This document shows positions 7,036 to 15,747 of a stretch of DNA of 16,317 bases, piece after piece. The stretch is from positions 1 to 16,317 of the forward strand of contig CAJKXC010000057.1 of assembly GCA_905203765.1 (NCBI GenBank), read 5' to 3'. The translations under genes were made by a program, and so were the position numbers. The notes under the pieces were generated by a model, which saw only the letters and a program-made list of their open reading frames with translations, was not told the DNA's origin and made no database searches. Source of the DNA: an uncultured Bacteroides sp. Its GTDB lineage: Bacteria > Bacteroidota > Bacteroidia > Bacteroidales > Bacteroidaceae. Numbering within the stretch: the first letter of the stretch is position 1; each line of letters starts with the position of its first letter.

Positions 7036-8559
7036 TTAGTGTTTAAAGTGACGGAATCCGGTAATTACCATTGCTATGCCATGCTCGTTGCAATACTCAA
7101 ACGAAAGTTCGTCTTTGATACTTCCGCCCGGTTGGATAACGGCTGTTACGCCTTCGTTGCCCGCAATCTCCACACAGTCGGGGAAGGGGAAGAAAGCATC
7201 GCTCGCCATAACGGCTCCATTCAGGTCGAAACCGAAATTATGGGCTTTCTCAATGGCTTGCTTCAAGGCATCCACGCGGCTGGTCTGGCCTACGCCGCTT
7301 GCCAGGAGTTGTTTGCCTTTTGCCAGTACAATGGCGTTGGACTTGCTGTTCTTTACGATCTTGTTGGCGAAGAGCATATCTTCCACTTCCTGCTCCGTAG
7401 GAGCTTTGGCAGTCACCGTCTTCAGATCTTCGGGAGTTTCTACCTTGAGGTCACGGTCTTGTACCAACACACCGTTCAGCAGAGAGCGGAACTGCTTCTT
7501 GGGCAGGGCAGCCTGCTTGCGAACCAGGATAATGCGGTTCTTCTTCTGACCGAGGATTTCCAGCGCATCCACATCATAATCGGGAGCGATGATAACCTCA
7601 AAGAATATCTTGTTGATTTCTTCGGCAGCCGCCTTGTCTATCACGCCGTTGGTGATAAGCACGCCACCGAAAGCCGATACGGGGTCGCCTGCCAGTGCAT
7701 CGTTCCAGGATTCCAGCACCGTGGCACGGGAAGCCAGACCGCAGGCATTGTTATGCTTCAATATAGCGAAAGTCGTTTCATCGAATTCATCAATCAAATC
7801 AACGGCTGCATTAATGTCGAGCAGGTTGTTGTAAGAGATCTCCTTGCCGTGAATCTGGTCGAACATCGCATCGATGTTACCGTAGAAGTAACCTTTCTGA
7901 TGCGGATTCTCGCCATAGCGCAGCGTCTTCTGGTTGTTGGCGGAGCAACGGAAAGCAGAACCTTCTTCCCCATCGAAATAGTTGAAGATAGCCGAATCGT
8001 AGTGGGAAGAAACGGCGAAAGCCTCTTTGGCAAACCAGCGGCGTTCTTCGAGCGAAGTAACGGCGCCATGCTCCATCAGCATATCGCGAAGCGGCTGGTA
8101 CTGGGCTTGCGAAGCAACGATAACCACATCGTTATAATTCTTGGCAGCGGCACGAATCAGGGAGATACCGCCTATATCTATCTTCTCGATGATTGCAGGT
8201 TCTTCGGCACCGCTTGCAACGGTAGCTTCGAACGGATACAAATCAACGATCACGAGGTCTATTTCAGGAATTTCATACTTGGCAATCTGCTGCATGTCTT
8301 GCTCCAATCCGCGACGGCAAAGGATACCGCCGAATATTTTCGGATGCAAGGTCTTCACACGTCCGCCCAGGATGGAAGGGTATGTGGTAAGGTCTTCTAC
8401 CGCCTTGCAAGGATAACCTAAAGATTCTATAAATTGACGGGTTCCGCCGGTCGACAGGAACTCTACACCTTCTTCATGCAGTTTGGTTATGATTTCGTCC
8501 AAACCTTCTTTATGGTAAACAGATACCAAAGCTGTTTTAATTCTTTTTGTTTCAGACAT
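7036..8559 (-). CDS. purH: Bifunctional AICAR formyltransferase / IMP cyclohydrolase (PurH)
   Basis: Cytosolic enzyme for the last two steps of de novo IMP synthesis: formylation of AICAR by 10-formyl-THF, then ring closure to IMP. 507 residues from MSETKRIKTALVSV. I chose the start at 8559 over an in-frame ATG at 8604 because the extra 15 residues do not resemble PurH and would put the start inside the promoter region. The N-terminal MGS-like cyclohydrolase domain shows LSTGGT (35-40) and GGRVKTLHPKIFGG (65-78). The AICARFT domain shows RYGENPHQ (214-221) and K268-H269-N-N-A-C-G, matching the catalytic Lys-His pair, and ends GFRHFKH. First gene of the mre run, 9 bases before mreB; this purine-to-cell-shape linkage seems a lineage habit. 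Confidence 0.98.
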   Translation of the reverse strand: MSETKRIKTALVSVYHKEGLDEIITKLHEEGVEFLSTGGTRQFIESLGYPCKAVEDLTTYPSILGGRVKTLHPKIFGGILCRRGLEQDMQQIAKYEIPEIDLVIVDLYPFEATVASGAEEPAIIEKIDIGGISLIRAAAKNYNDVVIVASQAQYQPLRDMLMEHGAVTSLEERRWFAKEAFAVSSHYDSAIFNYFDGEEGSAFRCSANNQKTLRYGENPHQKGYFYGNIDAMFDQIHGKEISYNNLLDINAAVDLIDEFDETTFAILKHNNACGLASRATVLESWNDALAGDPVSAFGGVLITNGVIDKAAAEEINKIFFEVIIAPDYDVDALEILGQKKNRIILVRKQAALPKKQFRSLLNGVLVQDRDLKVETPEDLKTVTAKAPTEQEVEDMLFANKIVKNSKSNAIVLAKGKQLLASGVGQTSRVDALKQAIEKAHNFGFDLNGAVMASDAFFPFPDCVEIAGNEGVTAVIQPGGSIKDELSFEYCNEHGIAMVITGFRHFKH

Positions 8560-8601
8560 GGATTTGCGTATTAAAATATGCGTATATGAGTATTTGATGC
8601 G

Positions 8602-8632
8602 CAAAGTTACAAATTTTGTTTATTCGCACATA
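8602..8632 (-). promoter_or_regulatory. Promoter of the purH-mre operon
   Basis: The minus strand has TATG (8632-8629, 3 of 4 to the -33 TTTG), a 19-base spacer, then TAACTTTG (8609-8602), a full match to the Bacteroides -7 box TAnnTTTG. Predicted transcription would start around 8595, giving a leader of about 36 bases before the purH ATG at 8559. Confidence 0.65.
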
Positions 8633-8688
8633 CATTCATACACAATAAATTAGGTATAATTAAAAAAGGCGGGAGAAGATGATAAAAT

Positions 8689-8752
8689 AAACGCGGATTA
8701 ACGCAGATTTCCGCAAAGAAATATTTGCGTTGATCTGCGCTAATCCGCGTTT
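8689..8752. terminator. Large imperfect hairpin downstream of M13 peptidase gene
   Basis: 20-bp arms at 8689-8708 and 8733-8752 pair with one mismatch (core ACGCGGATTAACGCAGAT). A second stem nested inside pairs cgcaaa (8712-8717) with tttgcg (8724-8729). It starts 25 bases past the peptidase stop (8778), and on the minus strand it is followed by TTATTTTATC, so it could end that transcript. It also looks like a dispersed intergenic repeat and lies upstream of the purH promoter. Confidence 0.7.
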
Positions 8753-8777
8753 CAAAAAAAGTGATGTCTTTCCCTGC

Positions 8778-10814
8778 TTACCAGATAGAAACCCGTTTGT
8801 CTACCGGCAGGAACATCGGATCATTCTCTGTGATGTTGAATGCTTCGTACCACGCACCGATTTGAGGCAGCGCACCGTCCACACGCCATTTACCCAGTGA
8901 GTGCACGTCGCTCTTCGTGCGGTTCAGCACTTCTTCGGGACGGATGTTGTTGGCCCATACACCGGCATAAGCCAGGAAGAAGCGTTGTTCGGGAGTAAAG
9001 CCGTCGATTTCCGGCAGCGGAGCACCTGCCGTAGCCTTCTTGAATGCCTGGAAGGAAACCTGCAAACCACCGTGGTCGGCAATGTTCTCGCCCAGCGTCA
9101 TACGGCCGTTGCCATATACGCCCGGAGCAACCTCGATGCTATCGAAGTAGTTCACCATGACCTGTGCGCGTTCATCAAACTTCTTGGCATCCTCTTCCGT
9201 CCACCAGTCTTTCAGGTTACCTTCCTTGTCGTATTGGCGGCCCTGGTCGTCAAATCCGTGCGTCATCTCATGCCCTATCACCACACCGATAGCGCCATAG
9301 TTGAAAGCATCGTCCGCATTCATGTCGAAGAACGGATATTGCAGGATGCCGGCAGGGAAACAGATTTCGTTGGTCGACGGATTGTAGTAGGCGTTCACAG
9401 TCTGCGGAGTCATCAGCCACTCGTCCTTATCCACCGGCTTGCCGGCTTTGGCAATCATCACGTTATGACTCCATTCGTTGGCGCGTTCTACATTCGCCCA
9501 GAAAGAGTCGTCTTTGATTTCCAAGGTAGAATAGTCTTTCCACTTATCAGGATATCCTATCTTTACGTGGAAGGTAGCCAGCTTCTCCAACGCCTTCACC
9601 TTAGTGGAATCGCCCATCCAACTCAGGTTCTTGATACGCTCGCCCAGGCTCTCCTGCAGATTCTTCACCAGAGTTACCATACGCTCTTTGGCAGCAGCAG
9701 GGAAATACTTCTCTACATACATCTGGCCGACAGCTTCGCCCAAAGCGGAACTTACCGTGCCGACAGCTTTCTTCCAGCGGGGCTGCATTTCCTGAGTACC
9801 GCTCATGGTACGGCTGTAGAAATCAAAGTTCTGTGCAACGATTTCGTCATTCAGGCAATTTGCAGAAGCATCGATCAACTTCCATTGCAAATAGAGGCTT
9901 TGCTGGTCGATAGGCAAAGTATTCAGGATATCGGCAGCAGCTTTCATAGAAGCGGGTTGTCCGATGATAATTTCTTTTACATCCTTCAGTCCCAGGGCAG
10001 CCAGATAAGCATCCCAGTCGAAAGTAGGATAATTCTTCTTCAACTCTTCCATGCTCATCTTGTTATAGTTGGCATGCGGATCGCGCAACTCCGTACGGGA
10101 GCGGAATGCCTTGGCAAGACGTGTTTCCACATCCATCACCACTTCCATGCCTTTCTTGGCGGTAGCCTCATCGAAGCCTGCCAGTTGGTACATCTTCTGC
10201 ACATGAACGCGGAAGGCATCACGTATCCTGGAAATAGCTTCATCGTTCTCCAGATAATAATCGCGTTCGCCCATGCTAAGGCCTGTTTGGAAGGACTGTA
10301 CGGCATTCATGTCGCTATTCATGTCATCGGCGCCTACACCTACATAGAAATAGGATATGATACCTTTTTTCTGCAATTCTCCAAGCAAGGGATACAGTTC
10401 CTTAGTATCCTTCAGGGCAGCCAGCCGGTCAAGTTCCGCCTTGATGGGAGCCACACCGTCCCGGTTCAGTTTCACGCTGTCCATTACGATTTTATAGAGG
10501 TCGCCTACCTTCTGGGCAACGCTACCGGCTTCATGCTCAGTAGCAGCCAACTCTTCGATAAGGCCTTGTATCTGCTTCTGGTTGTTTTCAGCAAGAATGG
10601 TAAAGGAACCATACTGTGAATACTCGCCGGGGATCGGATTATTCTTCATCCAACCGCCACAAGCGTATTGATAGAAGTCGGTTCCGGGTAGAGCCGTTGT
10701 GTCAAGATTGGCAAGCTGGATGCCGGCTGTAAGTTCAGCCTGCTTCTTGCCGGTGCTGCAGGATGCTGCCAACAGGCAGAACGCTGCGATGGGTAAATAG
10801 TGAATTGCTCTCAT
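8778..10814 (-). CDS. pepO: M13 family zinc metallopeptidase lipoprotein (neprilysin/PepO-like)
   Basis: Zinc endopeptidase predicted to cleave short peptides in the periplasm. 678 residues from MRAIHYLPIAAFCLLAASC, a lipoprotein signal with the acceptor Cys at residue 19. I chose this ATG over an in-frame one at 10901 because the latter runs into the ABC-F gene and hides the signal peptide. The residues after Cys19 (STGKKQAEL) lack the acidic cluster of Bacteroides surface-export signals, so periplasmic-facing anchoring is likelier. The N-terminal M13 domain spans about 40-430. The catalytic domain has NAYYNPSTNEICFPAG, H515-E-M-T-H519 with Glu516 as base, and E576-NIAD as third zinc ligand, at the usual distance. 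The C terminus ends DKRVSIW, as in M13 enzymes. It lies 46 bases after the ABC-F gene with no strong promoter between, so cotranscription is possible. The substrate cannot be read from sequence. Confidence 0.94.
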   Translation of the reverse strand: MRAIHYLPIAAFCLLAASCSTGKKQAELTAGIQLANLDTTALPGTDFYQYACGGWMKNNPIPGEYSQYGSFTILAENNQKQIQGLIEELAATEHEAGSVAQKVGDLYKIVMDSVKLNRDGVAPIKAELDRLAALKDTKELYPLLGELQKKGIISYFYVGVGADDMNSDMNAVQSFQTGLSMGERDYYLENDEAISRIRDAFRVHVQKMYQLAGFDEATAKKGMEVVMDVETRLAKAFRSRTELRDPHANYNKMSMEELKKNYPTFDWDAYLAALGLKDVKEIIIGQPASMKAAADILNTLPIDQQSLYLQWKLIDASANCLNDEIVAQNFDFYSRTMSGTQEMQPRWKKAVGTVSSALGEAVGQMYVEKYFPAAAKERMVTLVKNLQESLGERIKNLSWMGDSTKVKALEKLATFHVKIGYPDKWKDYSTLEIKDDSFWANVERANEWSHNVMIAKAGKPVDKDEWLMTPQTVNAYYNPSTNEICFPAGILQYPFFDMNADDAFNYGAIGVVIGHEMTHGFDDQGRQYDKEGNLKDWWTEEDAKKFDERAQVMVNYFDSIEVAPGVYGNGRMTLGENIADHGGLQVSFQAFKKATAGAPLPEIDGFTPEQRFFLAYAGVWANNIRPEEVLNRTKSDVHSLGKWRVDGALPQIGAWYEAFNITENDPMFLPVDKRVSIW

Positions 10815-10860
10815 ACTTATAATAATTAAATTTATGCGCCAAAACGCTGCTATTGTTTTA

Positions 10861-12819
10861 TCATGCTTTCTTAAATTCTTCCAGTTCCATCGATGCCGCA
10901 TCCCATTCTTCCATCACCTGGTCCAGTTGGGACTTCAGCTTCTGATGCTGCCCGTAAAGAGACATGTCCGAGGCGCCTTCCGGCGTAGCCATCTTGGCTT
11001 CCAGAATGGCGATGGCCGATTCGGTCTGTTCTATTTCGGCTTCACAGTCCGCCACGCGGCGTTCCAGTTTCTTCATCTTCTTGTTAAGCTCTTTTTGGGC
11101 TTCGTAAGACAGCTTGTTGTCCGAAGGCTGTGCAGCCTCTGCATCCGCCGCTTTTGCGCCGACCGGCGATGCCGACAGCGAAGGGGCTTTCTGCAATTCG
11201 TTCAGATTCTCTATCTGCTTCTTTTGCAGGAAGTCGTAGATGCCGCCCAGGTGCTCTTTCACCAAGCCGCCGCCGAACTCATAGACCTTAGTCGCCAGTC
11301 CGTCCAGGAAGTCACGGTCGTGGCTCACGATAATCACCGTGCCGTCGAAATCACGGATAGCATCCTTCAGAATATCTTTCGAACGCATATCGAGGTGGTT
11401 CGTGGGCTCATCCAGAATCAGGAAGTTCACCGGTTCGAGCAACAGCTTAATCATGGCAAGACGGGTACGCTCTCCACCGGAGAGCACTTTCACCTTCTTG
11501 TCCGAAGCCTCGCCGCCAAACATGAATGCACCGAGTATATCGCGTATCTTCGTGCGGATATCGCCCACCGCCACGCGGTCTATCGTATCAAACACAGTCA
11601 GATTCTCGTCCAACAGTTGCGCCTGGTTCTGTGCAAAATAACCTATCTGTACGTTGTGCCCCAATGTCAGCTTTCCGGTGTAGTCCGTTATCTCGTCCAT
11701 GATACACTTCACCAGGGTAGATTTACCCTCGCCGTTCTTGCCTACAAAAGCTATCTTCTCGCCACGGTTGATCGTCAGATTTACATCATGGAAAATGACG
11801 TGGCTGCCGTAAGCCTTGGCTACATCTTCACAGATAACGGGATAGTTGCCGCTGCGGCTGCTACAAACAAACTTCAGCCTCAATGCCGAGTTATCTTCCT
11901 CGTCCACTTCGATGCGGTCTATCTTCTCCAGCTGCTTGATGCGGCTCTGCACCTGCACCGCCTTGGTGGCTTTATAGCGGAAACGCTCTATGAAGGCTTC
12001 GGTATCTTCAATCTGCTTCTGCTGGTTCTCGTAGGCACGCAATTGCTGTTCCCTGCGCTCCTTGCGCAGCATGATGAATTCGTCGTACTTCACTTTGTAG
12101 TCGTAAATGCGGCCACAGGTTATCTCAATGGTACGGGTCGTTACATTATTAAGGAAAGCCCGGTCGTGGCTCACCAGTACTACCGCATTGGCACGCGTAG
12201 CCAGGAAGTTTTCCAGCCACTGGATACTTTCTATATCGAGATGGTTGGTCGGCTCGTCCAGCAGCAACACATCGGGACGGCGGAGCAACAGCTTGGCAAG
12301 TTCGATACGCATACGCCACCCCCCTGAAAATTCGGAAGTGGAACGGTCAAAGTCCTCGCGGCTGAAGCCCAGTCCCTGAAGGGTGCGTTCTATTTCGGCA
12401 CGGTAGTTCGTACCGCCCATCATCAGGAAGCGTTCGTTCTCGTGCGTGAAGCGGTCTATCAGTTTCTGGTAATCCTCGCTGTCATAGTCGGTGCGTTCGG
12501 CAAGCTGCCGGTTCATGCGTTCGATGTCCGCCTGCATTTCAAAGATATGGTCAAAGGCAAGTTCAGCCTCTTCCATCACGGTGCGCTCATCGCTGAGTAT
12601 CATCACCTGGGGCAGATAGCCGATGGTACATTCCCGTGGAACCGCCACCGTGCCGGCAGTGGGCTGCTGCAAGCCGGCCAATATTTTGAGCATGGTAGAT
12701 TTACCCGCACCATTCTTGCCCACCAGGGCGATGCGGTCTTTCTTGTTGATTACGTAAGAGACGTCTTCGAACAGAGGCGTAGCATTGAATTCTACCTTCA
12801 GTCCTTCTACAGATATCAT
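10861..12819 (-). CDS. ABC-F family ATPase, YheS/YdiF-like (ribosome-associated)
   Basis: Soluble tandem ABC ATPase of the ABC-F class, whose members act on the ribosome (translation factors or antibiotic protection), not in transport; no membrane segment is present. 652 residues. ABC1 has Walker A GKNGAGKST (34-42), signature SGGWRMR (165-171) and Walker B LLLDEPTNHLD (185-195). A linker of about 245-305 is rich in charged helices (RFRYKATKAVQVQSRIKQLEK), the P-site tRNA interaction motif region. ABC2 has GKNGEGKST (360-368), LSGGE (446-450) and LILDEPTNHLD (467-477). A C-terminal coiled coil (about 575-650) resembles that of E. coli YheS. Nothing specific marks it as a resistance determinant, and its chromosomal context suggests housekeeping. 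It has its own promoter-like site at 12849-12879. Confidence 0.93.
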   Translation of the reverse strand: MISVEGLKVEFNATPLFEDVSYVINKKDRIALVGKNGAGKSTMLKILAGLQQPTAGTVAVPRECTIGYLPQVMILSDERTVMEEAELAFDHIFEMQADIERMNRQLAERTDYDSEDYQKLIDRFTHENERFLMMGGTNYRAEIERTLQGLGFSREDFDRSTSEFSGGWRMRIELAKLLLRRPDVLLLDEPTNHLDIESIQWLENFLATRANAVVLVSHDRAFLNNVTTRTIEITCGRIYDYKVKYDEFIMLRKERREQQLRAYENQQKQIEDTEAFIERFRYKATKAVQVQSRIKQLEKIDRIEVDEEDNSALRLKFVCSSRSGNYPVICEDVAKAYGSHVIFHDVNLTINRGEKIAFVGKNGEGKSTLVKCIMDEITDYTGKLTLGHNVQIGYFAQNQAQLLDENLTVFDTIDRVAVGDIRTKIRDILGAFMFGGEASDKKVKVLSGGERTRLAMIKLLLEPVNFLILDEPTNHLDMRSKDILKDAIRDFDGTVIIVSHDRDFLDGLATKVYEFGGGLVKEHLGGIYDFLQKKQIENLNELQKAPSLSASPVGAKAADAEAAQPSDNKLSYEAQKELNKKMKKLERRVADCEAEIEQTESAIAILEAKMATPEGASDMSLYGQHQKLKSQLDQVMEEWDAASMELEEFKKA

Positions 12820-12848
12820 AGTGTCAATGATTTTATCATTCAGGGCTA

Positions 12849-12879
12849 CAAAGGTAGCGTTTTTCAGTTGTATTCAATA
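12849..12879 (-). promoter_or_regulatory. Promoter of the ABC-F gene
   Basis: The minus strand has TATTG (12879-12875), an 18-base spacer, then TACCTTTG (12856-12849), a full match to TAnnTTTG. Predicted transcription would start near 12842, about 23 bases before the ATG at 12819. It sits in the 89-base gap after the histidine kinase stop, so the ABC-F gene can be expressed independently. Confidence 0.6.
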
Positions 12880-12908
12880 AGAAAAAGACGATAAATCTAT
12901 CAAAGCTC

Positions 12909-14519
12909 TCAGGTGGCAGCCTGCAATGGCAATACTATCGTAAAACGGGTGCCTTCGTTCTTCCTGGAAGCAACCGTTATATTCCCGCCCAGATGTTCAA
13001 TTATATTTTTACAGATCGGCAGCCCCAGCCCCGTGCCCTGCACAAAAGCATCCCCCTTATAGAAGCGCTCGAAGATATGGTCCAGCACCTCTTCCGACAT
13101 ACCTGCTCCTGTATCCCTTACATACAGTTCTACCGTTTCAGGGCTTTTCTGTCTATATCCCAGGCTGATGGAACCTTCGCAAGTAAACTTCACGGCATTG
13201 TTTATCATGTTATTCAGCACCTGCCCCAACCGTGCCGAATCGGTATGAAGGCGCAAGTCCTCTGCGGGTAAGTCCACCACCATTTCCACTCCGTCGGGCA
13301 TATTCAGTTTCTGCGCCTTGCCTATATCCTCGAGCATCGTATGCAAGGAAACGTCCTGGAAATGATAATCCATCGTATTCGATTCTATCTTGGACAAGTC
13401 GAGGATATCCGATATCAGCACCATCAGCAACTGGCTGTTCTTTTCTATCAACGAGGAGAATTCGTTGATCTCTTCCCGGCTCAACTCCGCATCCTCGGCA
13501 GCCAGCAATGTAGAGAATCCCACTATCGCGTTGAGCGGTGTGCGTATCTCGTGGCTCATGTTGGCAAGGAACATGCTTTTCAGCTGGTCGCTACGCTGGG
13601 CTTTTTGCAGAGCCTCGTTCAGGCGGGCTTCCGTATCCTTGTATTTCTGCGTGCTCATGCAGATGCCGATGACGCGAAAAGGCAAGTTAGCCAACTGCCC
13701 CACATAAGTGGACTGCACCTCAAACCACTCGTAAGTGCCATCCCGCCGGCGCAAGCGGTAGGGTATAAGGTTTTCATTCAGATTGCCTTCCAGTTGTGAA
13801 GCCAAAGCGCCGATCACAGTGTCCACATCGTCGGGATGCAGATAGTTCTTAAACTCTTCGGTGGTCAGCGTATAGTCTTTGGTCGGTATGCCCAAGTATT
13901 CGAAGTAGCGGGGGTCGATCACCATCAGGTCCCTGTCCATATCATACGACCATTGGAAGATTTGCATCCGGTTCAGGGCGATGTTCAGCAGGCGGGTACT
14001 GGTACGTTCCTCGAGTACATTCCGATAGTACAATACAATCCTGGACAGCTTTCCACCATCATATATCCCTACGATAGAGCCTTCTATCAGGAAACGGACT
14101 TTCCGTTTCAGTTCACAGATGAAGCTGTTGGAAGAGAATGCAATCACGCGTTCCCTGTCTTCCTGTATATTCTGCAGGAACCGGGGCAGCACATTCTCCT
14201 GATCCTGTATTATCTCCAGAATAGAGGCAAGATGCCGGTTCAGCATGCACCCCATATTCTGCTGAAGGTCTTCAGCGGCTTGCTTGTTGATACGGTCGAT
14301 ATACCCCTTCGGGTTGGTAACGATAATACCCACCGGCCACGAATCGAACAGCTGTTCTGCTATGACATTGACCATCTTTTCCGCCTCAGGCGTGGTATGT
14401 GTACGAAAAATATAGATACACAGCCCCGCTATGACAGCCAGCAGAATGACAATAAGTATTACATAAATATCGGCATTCCCCCTTAGCAAGGGAAGAAAGG
14501 TAAGAATAGAGAGATACAT
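12909..14519 (-). CDS. Membrane PAS-domain sensor histidine kinase
   Basis: Autophosphorylating sensor kinase. 536 residues: a short outside segment, one clear membrane helix (about 18-38, YVILIVILLAVIAGLCIYIF), then a cytoplasmic PAS-like domain (about 50-170, FDSWPVGIIVTNPKGYIDRINK) and a second PAS (about 185-300, including YLHPDDVD and RRRDGTYEWFEVQ). HisKA follows, with the phospho-acceptor His323 in NMSHEIRTPLNAIVGFS. The ATPase domain has the N box (NNMINNAVKF, 436-445), G1 (DTGAGM, 469-474), F box (IFERFYKGD) and G2 (GTGLGL, 495-500). There is no receiver domain at the C terminus and no response regulator next to it, so the partner is unknown. It lacks a large periplasmic sensor domain, so signals probably come through the PAS domains or the membrane. 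Divergent from the AraC-family gene. Confidence 0.95.
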   Translation of the reverse strand: MYLSILTFLPLLRGNADIYVILIVILLAVIAGLCIYIFRTHTTPEAEKMVNVIAEQLFDSWPVGIIVTNPKGYIDRINKQAAEDLQQNMGCMLNRHLASILEIIQDQENVLPRFLQNIQEDRERVIAFSSNSFICELKRKVRFLIEGSIVGIYDGGKLSRIVLYYRNVLEERTSTRLLNIALNRMQIFQWSYDMDRDLMVIDPRYFEYLGIPTKDYTLTTEEFKNYLHPDDVDTVIGALASQLEGNLNENLIPYRLRRRDGTYEWFEVQSTYVGQLANLPFRVIGICMSTQKYKDTEARLNEALQKAQRSDQLKSMFLANMSHEIRTPLNAIVGFSTLLAAEDAELSREEINEFSSLIEKNSQLLMVLISDILDLSKIESNTMDYHFQDVSLHTMLEDIGKAQKLNMPDGVEMVVDLPAEDLRLHTDSARLGQVLNNMINNAVKFTCEGSISLGYRQKSPETVELYVRDTGAGMSEEVLDHIFERFYKGDAFVQGTGLGLPICKNIIEHLGGNITVASRKNEGTRFTIVLPLQAAT

Positions 14520-14794
14520 AAATCAGTGTTTATTCATATTATTCGGTTTAAGACTCCCAAACGAATTATCCCCGCAAAGAGATATAATAAGTTCAGCCCG
14601 CAAAGTTCGGAGAAAACACTTACATAACAAAATATCCCAAAAATAAAAGCATTCCATTGCAGTCAACATATATTCCATTATTTACATCTTTATTTTATTT
14701 AACAGAACAGTTTCATGGAAGACACCGAATATTAACTATAATTTCAGTAATAATACACCAAGATCCCCCATTTTTGTACACTAAAGAATGACAC
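14520..14794. other. Divergent intergenic region between kinase and AraC-family gene
   Basis: 275 AT-rich bases hold the start regions of both genes. For the kinase a promoter is proposed separately. For the AraC-family gene the best candidate is CATTTTTG (14769-14776, one base off TAnnTTTG), 18 bases before its ATG, without a convincing -33 box. The word attccatt occurs twice at about 14651-14690. I see no open reading frame worth calling, no RNA gene and no strong hairpin. Confidence 0.45.
14575..14604 (-). promoter_or_regulatory. Candidate promoter of the histidine kinase gene
   Basis: The minus strand has TTTG (14604-14601), an 18-base spacer, then TCTCTTTG (14582-14575), one mismatch from TAnnTTTG. 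The leader would be about 50 bases. Nearby TTTG words at other positions make the exact assignment uncertain. Confidence 0.4.
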
Positions 14795-15640
14795 ATGAAT
14801 ATATCCCGATTCAATATCAGTAAAGATTTCATTGCCGTAAAGGTAACTGCCGCCGAACTGAAGAAAAGCCTGACGCAGTCGCATCGCGCCCAAGCGTGTG
14901 TTTTCGCCCTTTGCTGCAAAGGCGTACTGAAAATAACCATAAACCTCACAAAGCACCGGGTCGGTCCTAACGACCTCATTGCCATTCCGCCCGAATCGTT
15001 ATTCCAAATTGTAGATATGTCGAACGATATAGAATTATATGTCGTGATGTACTCGCAGCAACTGATACAGGATACCGATACGGGCAAAAGCATAATGGAC
15101 AAGTTCCACATGATTGGAAACAATTGCATAATACCTTTACCTAAGATTCCGTTCCAACTCTATGAAGAAATGTTCACATTACAAGCACACCTATATAAAG
15201 AGGTCAGCCACTTACTGAGCCACCCCACCCTGCACTCACTACTGGCCCTGACGCTGCAAGGCATTTCCGAACTTTTCCCGAATCGGGCAGAAGTCAGGGA
15301 TTTCCCCGGAAGCAGGCACTTCCAGCAATACCGCATTTTTCTTCGGATGGTGCATACCGAGTATATCCGGGAACACAAAGTGAGCTACTACGCCAAAGAA
15401 ATGAAGATGCAACCGGCTGCCCTTTGCCGTCTCGTCAAGAAAGAATCAGGACAGACGGCAATGGAAATTATCAACCACGCGCTTATCATGGACGCCAAGA
15501 CGCAACTCCGCACCGGCAGTACGTCGGTGAAGGACATAGCCATAAGCCTGGGATTCAACAATGCGGCTTTCTTCAACAAGTTCTTCAAGCATCATGTGGG
15601 GGTAACCCCGCAGACGTTCCGCAAGGGGTACACTATTTAA
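14795..15640 (+). CDS. AraC-family transcriptional regulator
   Basis: DNA-binding regulator of 281 residues, the usual size for a sensor-plus-AraC protein. The N-terminal half (about 1-170) resembles a cupin-like ligand or dimer domain, with a beta-rich stretch ending in KHRVGPNDLIAIPPES, a spacing common in this family. The C-terminal domain (about 180-279) has both helix-turn-helix units: YYAKEMKMQPAALCRLVKKESG, and VKDIAISLGFNNAAFFNKFFKHHVGVTPQTFRKGY, the family signature. The start at 14795 is supported because the nearest upstream ATG (14788) is out of frame. It is the only plus-strand gene and is divergent from the kinase, which may place both under shared control, but no operator can be proven. 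The ligand and targets are unknown. Confidence 0.93.
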   Translation: MNISRFNISKDFIAVKVTAAELKKSLTQSHRAQACVFALCCKGVLKITINLTKHRVGPNDLIAIPPESLFQIVDMSNDIELYVVMYSQQLIQDTDTGKSIMDKFHMIGNNCIIPLPKIPFQLYEEMFTLQAHLYKEVSHLLSHPTLHSLLALTLQGISELFPNRAEVRDFPGSRHFQQYRIFLRMVHTEYIREHKVSYYAKEMKMQPAALCRLVKKESGQTAMEIINHALIMDAKTQLRTGSTSVKDIAISLGFNNAAFFNKFFKHHVGVTPQTFRKGYTI

Positions 15641-15658
15641 ACAGGGTTCATCCCATTC

Positions 15659-15693
15659 ATCGACCTGCAACAAATGCTTTACAGCAGGTCGAT
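15659..15693 (+). terminator. Hairpin after the AraC-family gene
   Basis: Perfect 10-bp arms ATCGACCTGC (15659-15668) and GCAGGTCGAT (15684-15693) enclose a 15-base loop, 18 bases past the stop codon. No T-run follows, so it may be an RNA-end-protecting hairpin or a protein site instead of a simple intrinsic terminator. Confidence 0.55.
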
Positions 15694-15747
15694 AGCGGGT
15701 GAAGACAAAGCGCTTTCAAGTATTCTTCGCTGCCTTCAGCCTTCACC

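Noticed and set aside
8560..8604. Longer PurH start at 8604
   Set aside because: It adds 15 non-conserved residues and begins inside the promoter region; the ATG at 8559 matches the usual PurH N terminus.
8901..10619. 572-codon plus-strand open frame opposite the M13 peptidase
   Set aside because: Antisense shadow: the minus strand has complete M13 motifs and a signal peptide, while the plus-strand translation shows no recognisable family.
10815..10901. Longer M13 peptidase start at 10901
   Set aside because: It would overlap the ABC-F coding end and bury the lipoprotein signal; the ATG at 10814 gives a proper signal peptide.
10834..12327. 497-codon plus-strand open frame opposite the ABC-F gene
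   Set aside because: Antisense shadow of a clear tandem ABC ATPase; no known motif in the plus-strand product.
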